The position numbers were made by a program, and so were the translations under genes. Positions 42,905 to 51,245 of a stretch of DNA of 64,000 bases are shown here, one piece after another. The DNA is from a virus. The stretch's first letter is position 1, and each line of letters starts with the position of its first letter. Below the pieces are notes generated by a model. The model did no database searches, was not told the origin of the DNA, and saw nothing but the letters and a program-made list of their open reading frames with translations. The DNA is taken from positions 1 to 64,000 of the IMG/VR virus record IMGVR_UViG_3300050120_000126; one strand, given 5' to 3'.

Positions 42905-43965
42905 AATTGCTCTCCTGTCGGCGCAACCATTTCAACGGCGTCATTAATATGGTCTGCCTTAATGGTGGATGGGGTGGCAGCAGCAAGCAACACTGCGCGC
43001 GCTTTCGTCATCAGGTTGAACACGTTCTCGCCAACATTATTTTCAAAGTATGCGAAAACAAGTTTGTTCAGCATTTCGCCGGTATCCGCCTTACTGGTAG
43101 CCTGCAATAATTCGATGGCTTCCAAAATTGGGTCAGCGCCGCCGTCATCAGGATCGAGGCCAAGCGCTTCGTTAATCAGACCAATATCAGAGCATGCAGC
43201 CTGAAACATGCGTGTCATGCTAGCAAGTTCTTCTGTCGCCTTACTGGCTGTAGGGGTGGCGGCAAGCAAGGCGCGGGCTTCCCAGCCTATAAATTGATGC
43301 GAACCTGCCAACGGGTCATAGAAACGTAAAAATCCTTGATCGTCGCGATATGCAACTTTTGCTTCCTGCGCCCACTTTGTGAACGATGCACGCTCATCCG
43401 TCAGCGGTTCTACTGTCGCTTGTGGCGATACCTGACTGGCAAGATAAAATGGTGTTGTTTGCCCCATGAATTCGCGAGTGTTCCAACGTTTTTCAAGCCT
43501 AGGGTTATCTACTGCACTCAAATCTATATAGCCGAATGGTTTTTGTGAAGCATGACCAAGAATTGTCGAATCAAGATCACGTTGCAGATTTATACGCGCA
43601 AGGCGCTCATGCTCTGCTGCCTCCTGCCATGTAGCAAAGCCATTCGGTCCTTTAATTGCTTCACGCAAGCGATATAACTCGGCCCAATTTTCAGCATCCA
43701 TTGGCTTGTCTGTGACCGCTACCAATGGCGCAGAAGAAGCAAGTTGTTCGGTGGTTGCAAGCCAAACATCGTCACGCCGAATCTGTTCGCCATTGATGGT
43801 GTCTGTGTATAAGACCGGCATCGGCGCGATCGAGAGGACTTCGTGCCACGGCTTGTAACTGAGCGTCATCTCAGTTCTTTTGACTGGCGCGGCAGCCGAG
43901 GCAAACGGGACGTATGGCCTGGCATCATCTTCGCTGGTTTCCAGCGGGATATCATTTGTATTCAT
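42901..43965 (-). CDS. Ea-like phage accessory protein
   Basis: 354 residues in several modules, including PFGYIDLSAVDNPRLEK and FTKWAQEAKVAYRDDQGFLR. Coupled to both neighbours by ATGA overlaps. No catalytic motif seen. Confidence 0.5.
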   Translation of the reverse strand: MNTNDIPLETSEDDARPYVPFASAAAPVKRTEMTLSYKPWHEVLSIAPMPVLYTDTINGEQIRRDDVWLATTEQLASSAPLVAVTDKPMDAENWAELYRLREAIKGPNGFATWQEAAEHERLARINLQRDLDSTILGHASQKPFGYIDLSAVDNPRLEKRWNTREFMGQTTPFYLASQVSPQATVEPLTDERASFTKWAQEAKVAYRDDQGFLRFYDPLAGSHQFIGWEARALLAATPTASKATEELASMTRMFQAACSDIGLINEALGLDPDDGGADPILEAIELLQATSKADTGEMLNKLVFAYFENNVGENVFNLMTKARAVLLAAATPSTIKADHINDAVEMVAPTGEQL

Positions 43966-44333
43966 GCTGCCTCTTTAAAGGTAAGTGAATTAGCCGCAGC
44001 GTCATGGCGTGCGACAAGGGATCGAGAAGTGACAACCGGCATGTCGAGGCTCTTGGCCAAGCGGATTTCAACCTTGGCGCCGCGCGATCGGGAACAGCCT
44101 GGCAAGGTTGCTACAAAGTCGCAGGTAACGAGCTTGGCAATGTCCTTGCGCATCGCTGCATGCCAACTCTTGGCGCCGCCCATGTTGATTTCAGCTGGGC
44201 TGATGACGATGTACCCGAGAGCGCGCAGCCGCGCAGCTTCGGCATGGAACGCGGGAAAGTTGAGTTTGGGCAGTCCGGTCATGGGGCCGGCCAAGTAACA
44301 CTTCAGGCGCTTTCTTTTACTATTGGCGATCAT
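43962..44333 (-). CDS. DUF4406-like (nucleoside deoxyribosyltransferase-fold) protein
   Basis: 123 residues. KCYLAGPMTGLPKLNFPAFH, then SPAEINMGG and a GCSRSRGAKVEIRLAKSL segment match DUF4406, related to nucleoside 2-deoxyribosyltransferases. It may act on nucleotides. It heads the accessory gene chain. Confidence 0.7.
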   Translation of the reverse strand: MIANSKRKRLKCYLAGPMTGLPKLNFPAFHAEAARLRALGYIVISPAEINMGGAKSWHAAMRKDIAKLVTCDFVATLPGCSRSRGAKVEIRLAKSLDMPVVTSRSLVARHDAAANSLTFKEAA

Positions 44334-44365
44334 GGTAGGATTGCCTTCCCTTTAAGGAGACAAAG

Positions 44366-44572
44366 ATGGCCGAAGCAAATCAATACGAAAAAGCCCGCAT
44401 GACCAGAGCGATTAGGGCTACGAACGAACAGATTCTGCAAGCCAAGCAACTGGTGGCTGAGCACTTCAACGGCGTTTCGAACCCAAATGGAGTTATTACC
44501 CTGGGAATACTTCAAGCTCTCGCCAGCAACTACAGCGCGCTTGAAATCTCGCAATCGATCGACGCAAAATAG
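44366..44572 (+). CDS. Small helical protein
   Basis: 68 residues with AAGGAGAC upstream. Helical and divergent from the accessory chain. ILQALASNYSALEISQSID is a possible DNA-binding or dimer helix. Function unknown. Confidence 0.5.
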   Translation: MAEANQYEKARMTRAIRATNEQILQAKQLVAEHFNGVSNPNGVITLGILQALASNYSALEISQSIDAK

Positions 44573-44674
44573 GGGAATATTTGTGAGGGCTGCGGGCGCA
44601 ACTCGACATGTCGTCCTGCCGCCCCGACAACTTCCTGCTCGTGATACGCTCCCCTCAAAATAATGGGGGAAGCG

Positions 44675-45268
44675 ATGCACAAAAAATTCCTGAAAGCGGC
44701 CGCTTTTTACGGCGTTGCCGGCGGGCTTGTCTTGCTCGGCATGGTGCTGGATTCGCTTTATCGCTTGCCTTTTGACAAGTTGGGGGACGTTGCAACTTGG
44801 CTCGGGGCGGTCGGTGCGTTTGCTGCTTTTGGCGGAGCAATCTATCTCGCAATGCAGCAGAACTTGCGTAGCGACAGAGAGAGAATTGCCCGAGCTAGAG
44901 TTTTTGCTCCTGCTGTGGCGCTGCAGCTCACTCTTATTCGCCCAATGCTGGATAGTGCCATCGCTAGCCTCAGCACCGAGGGGTACGTACCGCTCGAAAT
45001 GAAGTTTCAAAATTGGGGTGAGCATTTCAAAGAAATTCCGATTTGGAGTGTCAGCGAAATGGAGGCATTTATTTGCCTGCCTAACGACTGCGCGGTCAGC
45101 CTCGCTTTGGTGAAGGAAATCATGCGCGCCACTTCCGAATCGATGCTTAATGCCAATCGATCGAAAACGGTAGAAGAAACTGTTAGCTTGCTCAAGGGCG
45201 CGGCCGACCACGCCGAGGTGGCAGCTAGGGAACTGCAGGCCGTCGTGGAACAATTGATTAAGAGGTAG
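44675..45268 (+). CDS. Inner-membrane protein, possible moron
   Basis: 197 residues from ATG 44675 (GGGGAAG upstream). Two membrane helices at ~8-27 (FYGVAGGLVLLGMVLDSLY) and ~42-60, then a cytoplasmic helical domain. It is transcribed against the flanking early operon, which points to a separately expressed cargo gene, for example for superinfection exclusion. Confidence 0.55.
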   Translation: MHKKFLKAAAFYGVAGGLVLLGMVLDSLYRLPFDKLGDVATWLGAVGAFAAFGGAIYLAMQQNLRSDRERIARARVFAPAVALQLTLIRPMLDSAIASLSTEGYVPLEMKFQNWGEHFKEIPIWSVSEMEAFICLPNDCAVSLALVKEIMRATSESMLNANRSKTVEETVSLLKGAADHAEVAARELQAVVEQLIKR

Positions 45269-45279
45269 ACAAATACAGA

Positions 45280-47289
45280 TCATGCCGCCCTCACAATCTC
45301 GCGCTCATGCGCGAAATTTGCCTGGATCAGCGCGCGCGCCATCGGCGGGCATACTGAATTCCCGCACATACGAACTTGGGCGCTTTTGGTGAGGGTCAGC
45401 CCTTGCTCTGGCTTGTCGCCGATGATGTAGGTATCTGGGAAGCCTTGCGCCCGGTACAGTTCGCGCGGCGCCAGCATGCGCAGGCCGATATCCACTATCT
45501 GATAATCTTGGCCGTGAATGGTCACCAAACCGAACCGGTCCTTGCTGGTCACGGTCCTTAACGGATCAGTGAGGTTATCCGCTTCCTTTTCATTCCCGTA
45601 GTAGCTAAGCAGGAATGCGCGCACCTCGGCGTGATGAAGACCGCCCGCGCTAATCGTGCCCAGAGGTTCGTCTGTTGCAGCCGCATTGCTCGTACCGCGC
45701 AACTTAATCAGATTGCTGGTGACCAACGCTGACTTACCACCGCCCCCGGCCGTAACCGTACCAAGTGGTGCGTCAGCGGCATGGCCGACGCTCTGAGTCA
45801 TGTCACGCTGGATGTGCGCTGTTACGATTCCGAGCGCGTGCGGCGCGCCGGCGGGATTTTCTTTCGGGCCGGCCGTGATGGTCGGCAGTGGGCTGGCCAT
45901 GTCGCTGCCGGTCGCGCCGGTACGGAATTTGGTAATGTGCGCAGAGACCATGCTGAAATGGCCACCCTTGACCTGGGCGCAGATCGTGCGCAGCGGTTCA
46001 TCGACCGGCATATTCCGTTGATTGCTGGCATTGGCATGTTCAGTCAGGAACGCGGTAACTACGGCGCCATCGGCTTTCGAGGTAATCGTCGCCAATGGTT
46101 CATCTGCGCCACGCGGGCGACTCTGGCCAGCGCGGCCGCCGACGCCAGCGAGCAGCGCAGAAACCAGCGCATGCCTGTTTTCGGTCGGAATGGTATTGAT
46201 CGGCTCGTCCGGATTTTGGCCCCGGACATCCGAAGCCCGTTTGTCGCTGTAGTACGGGCTGATATAAGCCGTCGCGATTGCTTTCTCGCCGCGATTGGCG
46301 CCCGTTATCGTGCGGAACGGCTCGTCGATCGATTCGGACCGATCACCGCCTTGGTGGGTGACCGGCACTATCGATGGCAGCACTATCGCACGGTGATTCT
46401 CGGCGGTCAGCGTGCCGAACGGTTGCGTCGTCGGTACCGGCTTGCCGGAATAGATCGGACCTCCTTGACCGATAATGAACGGATTGGCCGCTATGACGAC
46501 ATACCGCATGATTCCCTTGGCGATGCGTCGGAGCGTAGCCGGCGCCAATGGCCGGGAGCGTTCAAATATGGATGGACAGGGGATAGACCAGTCGATACAT
46601 TCGGCGGCAGTGCGATAAGGCAGCAACTTACCGGCTTTGACACCAATGCTGTCCGGCGCACCATGCGTCGGCGCCGGGAAGGTAATCGCAATCCCGTCAC
46701 GCCGCGCGACGAGGAAGAATCGCTTCCGGATGGTAGGGGTGTCATAGTCGCAGCCGCGCATCTCGCGATAATCGACTTCATAGCCGTGGTCGCGCAGTTG
46801 ACGCACGAAACTTTCGAACGTCTTGCCCTTTTTTGCAGGATCTGGCTTCGCGTTCCCATCGGCATCAATGAGTAGTGGCCCCCAAGTTTTGAACTCTTCG
46901 ACGTTTTCGAGCATGATGACGCGCGGCTTGCACTTTGCAGCCCAGCGTAGCGTTACCCACGCGAGGCCACGAATCTTCTTCTCTACAGGCTTACCGCCCT
47001 TAGCCTTACTGAAATGCTTGCAATCTGGCGACAGCCAGACAAGGCCGACCGGCTGATTGCCCGTGACTTTGATCGGGTCAACATCCCAGACAGACTCGCA
47101 AAGATGCTTCGTATGCGGATGGTTAGCGGCATGCATGGCCAGTGCTTCCGGATCATGATTGATCGCGATATCGACCGGACGGCCGAATGCCCATTCCAGC
47201 CCAGTGCTGGTGCCGCCACCGCCGGCGAAGTTGTCTATGATTAATTCATTGCCCAGGTCAAGCGGCAAACTCATCAGATCGCGCTTCAT
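45280..47289 (-). CDS. DNA (cytosine-5) methyltransferase with repeated central domain
   Basis: 669 residues. Motif I FAGGGG at 21-26, catalytic SPDC at 87-90 (Cys90), ENV at 128-130, and C-terminal ELYRAQGFPD and MCGNSVCPP motifs. Between ~280 and ~610 lie nine imperfect repeats of ~35-40 residues with the pattern DEPLxTIT...HALV, in the region expected to recognise the target. It would protect phage DNA from host restriction or mark it. Its ATG overlaps the stop of the clamp-like gene. Confidence 0.9.
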   Translation of the reverse strand: MKRDLMSLPLDLGNELIIDNFAGGGGTSTGLEWAFGRPVDIAINHDPEALAMHAANHPHTKHLCESVWDVDPIKVTGNQPVGLVWLSPDCKHFSKAKGGKPVEKKIRGLAWVTLRWAAKCKPRVIMLENVEEFKTWGPLLIDADGNAKPDPAKKGKTFESFVRQLRDHGYEVDYREMRGCDYDTPTIRKRFFLVARRDGIAITFPAPTHGAPDSIGVKAGKLLPYRTAAECIDWSIPCPSIFERSRPLAPATLRRIAKGIMRYVVIAANPFIIGQGGPIYSGKPVPTTQPFGTLTAENHRAIVLPSIVPVTHQGGDRSESIDEPFRTITGANRGEKAIATAYISPYYSDKRASDVRGQNPDEPINTIPTENRHALVSALLAGVGGRAGQSRPRGADEPLATITSKADGAVVTAFLTEHANASNQRNMPVDEPLRTICAQVKGGHFSMVSAHITKFRTGATGSDMASPLPTITAGPKENPAGAPHALGIVTAHIQRDMTQSVGHAADAPLGTVTAGGGGKSALVTSNLIKLRGTSNAAATDEPLGTISAGGLHHAEVRAFLLSYYGNEKEADNLTDPLRTVTSKDRFGLVTIHGQDYQIVDIGLRMLAPRELYRAQGFPDTYIIGDKPEQGLTLTKSAQVRMCGNSVCPPMARALIQANFAHEREIVRAA

Positions 47290-47978
47290 CAGATATCGTC
47301 CAGCGTTTCAACGGCGCCAGGCAGCGGGAACCACGTCGGCAAGGCGTCGAAACTCTCGCGCAACTTCATAATTCCGCCGAAGCATTCCAGTTCGCCGATG
47401 CCGCCGAGAACGAATGTCAGCGGGCTATCGGCATCGCGGGTGAAAAACCTGATGGATTCGCCGAAGTTCTTGCCGATCGATAAGGCATCATTTAAATAGC
47501 GCGGATTCACGGCGCCGGAAATTCCTTCCTTGTAGCCGATGGTGCTGGCGACGCGCTCGATGCGCGGGAAGACGCCTTCGATCAATGAATTGCCAGGCTG
47601 AATAAACAAAGGCTCGGCAACCGGGCCGGAAATCATTGCGTTGCCATTCGACATCACGTCCAGCGTGTGCTTGGCGTTGGCAGAATGTTTCAGCGCATCC
47701 TTGCTGATCGCGACGATAATTTCCTTTTCCACGAAACCGTGCGGATCGCGGACCACGATGTAACGATGACCATTGGTGGCAACGATCATTGCGGAATCGT
47801 CATCAAGCGGCCGGATGTTGATGCCGCACAGGTAATACCGGATATCCTGCTGAGCCATAAACGGATATACCAATTTCATTGCGACGGCATTGATGCGAGC
47901 GATCAGATGCGCGCCATCAGTCGATTCGACTTCTGTTCCTTCGATTGCAGATTGTTCCGGCTTGGTATTGGCGTTCAT
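47289..47978 (-). CDS. Beta-sliding-clamp-like protein
   Basis: 229 residues. IRYYLCG at 46-52, ATNGHRY at 67-73 and LIEGVFPRI at 132-140 match DnaN domains 2-3. The length allows only two clamp domains, so a full ring would need more subunits, or the protein may act as a clamp decoy or partial clamp. It is coupled by ATGA to the RT and by TGATG to the methyltransferase. Whether it helps replication or retrohoming is unknown. Confidence 0.7.
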   Translation of the reverse strand: MNANTKPEQSAIEGTEVESTDGAHLIARINAVAMKLVYPFMAQQDIRYYLCGINIRPLDDDSAMIVATNGHRYIVVRDPHGFVEKEIIVAISKDALKHSANAKHTLDVMSNGNAMISGPVAEPLFIQPGNSLIEGVFPRIERVASTIGYKEGISGAVNPRYLNDALSIGKNFGESIRFFTRDADSPLTFVLGGIGELECFGGIMKLRESFDALPTWFPLPGAVETLDDI

Positions 47979-49009
47979 TGGATGCCTTTATAGATGGTTG
48001 ATCCGGTGTGTGAAAACATGGCTTGATACGAAGCGAGGGATTCAGTGTTGTCGTAACCTCGCTGTTCGTGCTGGCGCAGGCGATAGTGGAAGCGGCCGCG
48101 CACATAGGCACCGGCCGAGATGTGGTTCGGCCAAACTGTGTAACCGAGGAATGGCACGCCGGCAGCCGTCGGCGCCAGGCGGATCTTGAAAGGGTGAATC
48201 GTCAGGCCCATGGCTGCGAGGTATTCAACGATCAGATCCTGCAGCGCCAGCAGCTCGGCGCGGGAGGATGCGAAAATGGAAATGTCATCGACGTAGCGCA
48301 GATAGAAGCGCACCAGCAAGACTTCCTTGACCCAGTGATCGAAGGCATTCAGGAAAATGTTTGCGAACAGTTGTGACGGCAGGTTCCCGATTGGCATGCC
48401 CTTGGCCAAGGTCGTGCGATACATGCTATCCGCCGCGAATAGGTCATCGAATGAACTATCAGTCTGAAATGAATCGATAAGGTCGATGATCAGGCGCCGA
48501 ACGTCGTTGTCGCCGATATGGCGCAGCACAGCTTGTTTTAAAAGCGCATGATTGACCGAATAGAAGTATTTCGAGATGTCGAGTTGCAATACCCATTTCG
48601 CTTCCGGCGACCGGGCGAACTGGGCCATGCGCTGGACTGCCGCATGCGTGCCACGGCCGGGCAGGTTGCCGTAGGTGTCATGAATGAAACGCTTCTGCCA
48701 GATCGGCAGCATGTACCGATACAGCAGCCAATGCACGATCCGGTCTTTCGTCGGCGCGCAGACCACCAGGCGATGTTTTTTTTCGCGGACGATGAATGTC
48801 TTGTAAGGGCCAAATGCGTACTGCCGGGCGCGCAGCCGGTTTTGTATCGTAACCAGGTGACGCAGCGGGTCCGCACCGAAGCGCAGCACGCGCAGGTTAT
48901 TGGACTTGTTTTTACGCGCCTTGCCCCAGCACTGAAACAGGTTAGGCAGGCTTGTCAGGCGGTAGAACTCAGAATTAGTGCCGCATCCCGCCGCAGCACA
49001 CGTGCACAC
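47975..49009 (-). CDS. DGR reverse transcriptase
   Basis: About 344 residues if it starts at GTG 49009; the frame is open to 49273, but that part is the template repeat read out of its target frame. Conserved blocks are LQLDISKYFYSVNH (first catalytic Asp), GMPIGNLPSQLFANIFLN (the SQ form of motif 4 typical of DGR RTs) and LRYVDDISIFA (YVDD at 48284-48295). The end (GVPFLGYTVWPNHI) fits too. It copies template RNA with errors at adenines. No good ribosome-binding site is visible at the GTG. The stop overlaps the clamp-like start. Confidence 0.92.
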   Translation of the reverse strand: MCTCAAAGCGTNSEFYRLTSLPNLFQCWGKARKNKSNNLRVLRFGADPLRHLVTIQNRLRARQYAFGPYKTFIVREKKHRLVVCAPTKDRIVHWLLYRYMLPIWQKRFIHDTYGNLPGRGTHAAVQRMAQFARSPEAKWVLQLDISKYFYSVNHALLKQAVLRHIGDNDVRRLIIDLIDSFQTDSSFDDLFAADSMYRTTLAKGMPIGNLPSQLFANIFLNAFDHWVKEVLLVRFYLRYVDDISIFASSRAELLALQDLIVEYLAAMGLTIHPFKIRLAPTAAGVPFLGYTVWPNHISAGAYVRGRFHYRLRQHEQRGYDNTESLASYQAMFSHTGSTIYKGIQ

Positions 49010-49091
49010 CGCGGCGGTTTCCGGTTTGGCGCAAGGCCGTGCTTTCGGGAGCGAGCCCCCAGGAGATTTTCGACCAAGAATGAATAGCTCT

Positions 49092-49109
49092 TTGTGAGCA
49101 AGCTCACAA
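49092..49109 (-). other. 8-bp inverted repeat downstream of the template
   Basis: TTGTGAGC-AA-GCTCACAA is a perfect inverted repeat 23 bases after the template end and before the RT start, so it would form a hairpin in the template RNA. Confidence 0.6.
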
Positions 49110-49131
49110 TCTGAACGTGATATTTTTGGGT

Positions 49132-49245
49132 CTGCGGAAGCCGATATTGTCGTTCCGGTTGTCGGGATTCCAGTTGTTGAGATTGAAAGCGCCGGCATTG
49201 TCGTCCGAGTTCCAGTAGCCGCCTCGGATGAGCGCATTGCTGGAC
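49132..49245 (-). repeat. DGR template repeat (TR)
   Basis: 114 bp in the gap between accessory and RT genes. In the target reading frame it has ten AAC/AAT codons, the usual adenine-rich design. All three variable repeats align without gaps. The 3' flank differs from the VR flanks right after CCGCAG (ACCCAAAA versus CACCAAG), as expected for IMH* versus IMH. Confidence 0.93.
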
Positions 49246-49269
49246 TTTTTAGAAAATCCCCCTTGGTAC

Positions 49270-50142
49270 TCATGCTGGCTCCGCAGTCAGGGTTGGACTT
49301 ACGGTAGCCTTGAGCGCGCGAATCACGCCGCCCAATAAATTTCCGATTTCAACCGCCAACGAAACGCGATGCTCGAAGGCGATCTTCAGTTTCTTTAATG
49401 TCGGTACCAGGCTCAGATAGTGTTTTAGCTGATCGACATCGGCCGACAGGCTGTTGAGCAACGCCTGTTTGTTGTCTTCCAGGCCATACGCGAAAATATG
49501 GTGCATTAGGCTGTACATCACGGTCCGGACGTTCTCGCCCCAGATAGCGCGGGCGTCGCGTGGCAACCGCATCAGATCCAGTGTCAGTTGCTTATCGAGT
49601 TCTTCGGCCTTGGCCTTCAAAACAAATTCGGATGTGTTTGTTGACCGTAAAATCTTGTTTTCGCCGGCCCGGTTCAGTTTTTTGAACTGGCGCAGCTCAT
49701 TGATTATTTTTCCGACGATATCGTCCGGAACCGAAGATAAGAGCGAGTCTTTCACGTCGCCTTGGGGCGATACGTAGACGTTCCGATCCGTTTCATGTGT
49801 GCCGAGCGAAACAACGTAGGGCGTGTTGTAGTCGTTGATCATCGACCAGAGGCGGCGTTTGTAACCGGCCAATGGAAAACCGACCACGATATGCGGATTA
49901 TTTGCCGGGCCCTTCAATTGCATCTTGTAATGCTTGAGATTGTGCAGGACGTGCGCGGTCCGGTTATAACCTTGCAACCACCCGCCCGACTGAACAAAGA
50001 TTAAATGCATGGGATATTTCTCTTCAAGTTTTGCCGCGATTTCCGCGACCTTATCGGCTTGCCCTAGGCCGACGTCGATACCTTTAAAAGAAGTGATGCC
50101 GAACTTGGCCGCTTCCTCGGGTGTTGGGAGTTCGATTTGCAT
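49270..50142 (-). CDS. DGR accessory protein: MutS-I-like domain plus Avd-like helices
   Basis: 290 residues between target 2 and the template. Residues ~31-115 follow MutS domain I in order: AKLEEKYPMHLIFVQSGGW (like the KxxYPDxLLFFRMGDFY strand), a helix, then IVVGFPLAGYKRRL and NTPYVVS (like PMAGVPYHA and VAIC). Residues ~185-278 are helical and end EIGNLLGGVIRAL, close to the (I/L)GxLLGGW end of Avd four-helix bundles. Avd binds the RT and template RNA, and MutS-like accessory proteins have been described for some DGRs (from memory). The combination is inferred, not proven. Confidence 0.65.
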   Translation of the reverse strand: MQIELPTPEEAAKFGITSFKGIDVGLGQADKVAEIAAKLEEKYPMHLIFVQSGGWLQGYNRTAHVLHNLKHYKMQLKGPANNPHIVVGFPLAGYKRRLWSMINDYNTPYVVSLGTHETDRNVYVSPQGDVKDSLLSSVPDDIVGKIINELRQFKKLNRAGENKILRSTNTSEFVLKAKAEELDKQLTLDLMRLPRDARAIWGENVRTVMYSLMHHIFAYGLEDNKQALLNSLSADVDQLKHYLSLVPTLKKLKIAFEHRVSLAVEIGNLLGGVIRALKATVSPTLTAEPA

Positions 50143-50176
50143 ATCGCCTACTTTTTATTGTTATTAAGAACGGACC

Positions 50177-50192
50177 GCCGCTTCGCAGCGAC
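50177..50192 (-). other. Hairpin downstream of VR2
   Basis: GTCGCT-gcga-AGCGGC on the minus strand, a 6-bp stem (one G-T) with a GNRA loop, about 40 bases after VR2; positionally equivalent to the hairpins after VR1 and VR3. Confidence 0.45.
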
Positions 50193-50221
50193 CCGTGACC
50201 AGAAACCAGAAGCCTGAATTT

Positions 50222-51154
50222 TTACTTGGTGCTGCGGAAGCCGATACCGTCGTGCCGGCCGTCGGGATACCAGAGGTAGAGACGGAAAGCGCCGGCATAG
50301 TCGCCCGAGCCCCAGCAGCCGCCCCGGACGAGCGCACGGCCGGACCAATCTGAACCAGCATCCGGATACCATCCGACACCTTTGGTATAAGACGGCGCCG
50401 GCGCGCTGGTGATGGATGGTGAAGCGGCGGCGAATGCCGATTTGACGATGCCGCTTTCATCGCCTTGGATATCGTCACGAACCCACGAATACGCGTTGCC
50501 CGCAAAGTGATATATGCGATCGCCAGTTGACAGGACCAGCCAGGTACGTTCATCTGCATCTTCGGGCTCGTACGTGCCGGATTGCGCTTCGTCGACGTTA
50601 TCTTTACGAACGCCCTGGTACATCTTGCCTTCGCCGACTACGCCGGAAATCCAGTTCGCTGCCTGCTCGGATAAATCCAGCGCCACGGATAGCCATTGCG
50701 ATTCTGTAATCAGGTTGTAGCCAGCCGATTTACATGCGGCGATAGATTCGGCGTAGTTGATATCGACCCATGGCGTACCGTCAGCGGTCGACTGCACGGT
50801 GCCGGCGACGCTACGCGACGATGGGTATTGCGCGATCTTGAACGACGGGACAAAGAGGCCATTTGACAGCGTGCGATCCGGCACCGTAATGAAAAGGCTG
50901 TTCTTTTGCACGTCGTCGGCCAGGATGGCGCGCAGCTCGGCGGCAAGCACCGGCTGAGTGATAGCGCAGGAATCGGCATATGCGGCGATAGCGGGCATCG
51001 CATGCTGGTCGGTCGTGATGTTCAGTGGGAAATACTGATCGTTTTCGTGTTTTCCGCCTGGCGCGCTGCTGCCGTCGGTACGCGTGACGGTGAATTTCTT
51101 AAATAAGCCAACATCGGCTTGGTCGAGCGGTTTTGCTTCGGTGACTGCATTCAT
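50222..51154 (-). CDS. DGR target protein 2
   Basis: 310 residues, AGGAGGG upstream of the start. Residues ~35-80 (NDQYFPLNITTDQHAMPAI, ADSCAITQPVLAAELRAIL) resemble a common small phage protein, so the lectin part appears to be joined to a resident early protein. Residues ~100-308 are FGE/C-type-lectin-like (ANWISGVVGEGKMYQG; IYHFAGNAYSWVRDD). Residues ~270-308 come from VR2. It lies 79 bases upstream of the accessory gene and is the cis target of this DGR. No signal peptide. Confidence 0.88.
   Translation of the reverse strand: MNAVTEAKPLDQADVGLFKKFTVTRTDGSSAPGGKHENDQYFPLNITTDQHAMPAIAAYADSCAITQPVLAAELRAILADDVQKNSLFITVPDRTLSNGLFVPSFKIAQYPSSRSVAGTVQSTADGTPWVDINYAESIAACKSAGYNLITESQWLSVALDLSEQAANWISGVVGEGKMYQGVRKDNVDEAQSGTYEPEDADERTWLVLSTGDRIYHFAGNAYSWVRDDIQGDESGIVKSAFAAASPSITSAPAPSYTKGVGWYPDAGSDWSGRALVRGGCWGSGDYAGAFRLYLWYPDGRHDGIGFRSTK
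50232..50345 (-). repeat. DGR variable repeat 2 (VR2)
   Basis: 114 bp. By hand alignment there are about 21 differences from the template, every one at a template adenine. It is the clearest sign of adenine-specific diversification in the window. Confidence 0.93.
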
Positions 51155-51245
51155 TGCTATCCCTCCTGTGGTTTTAAAAGGTGCTGCGTTATTTGTCCCG
51201 GTAGTCCGCTATCGCAGACAGTGCAGACCGGGGGCTGCGGGAGAT

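Noticed and set aside
45781-46875. 364-codon frame opposite the methyltransferase
   Set aside because: Antisense to a gene with all C5-methyltransferase motifs; arises from its repeats and codon bias and has no ribosome-binding site.
49010-49273. N-terminal extension of the RT to ATG 49273
   Set aside because: It is the template repeat and its flank translated in the wrong frame; the same out-of-frame peptide appears from every VR.
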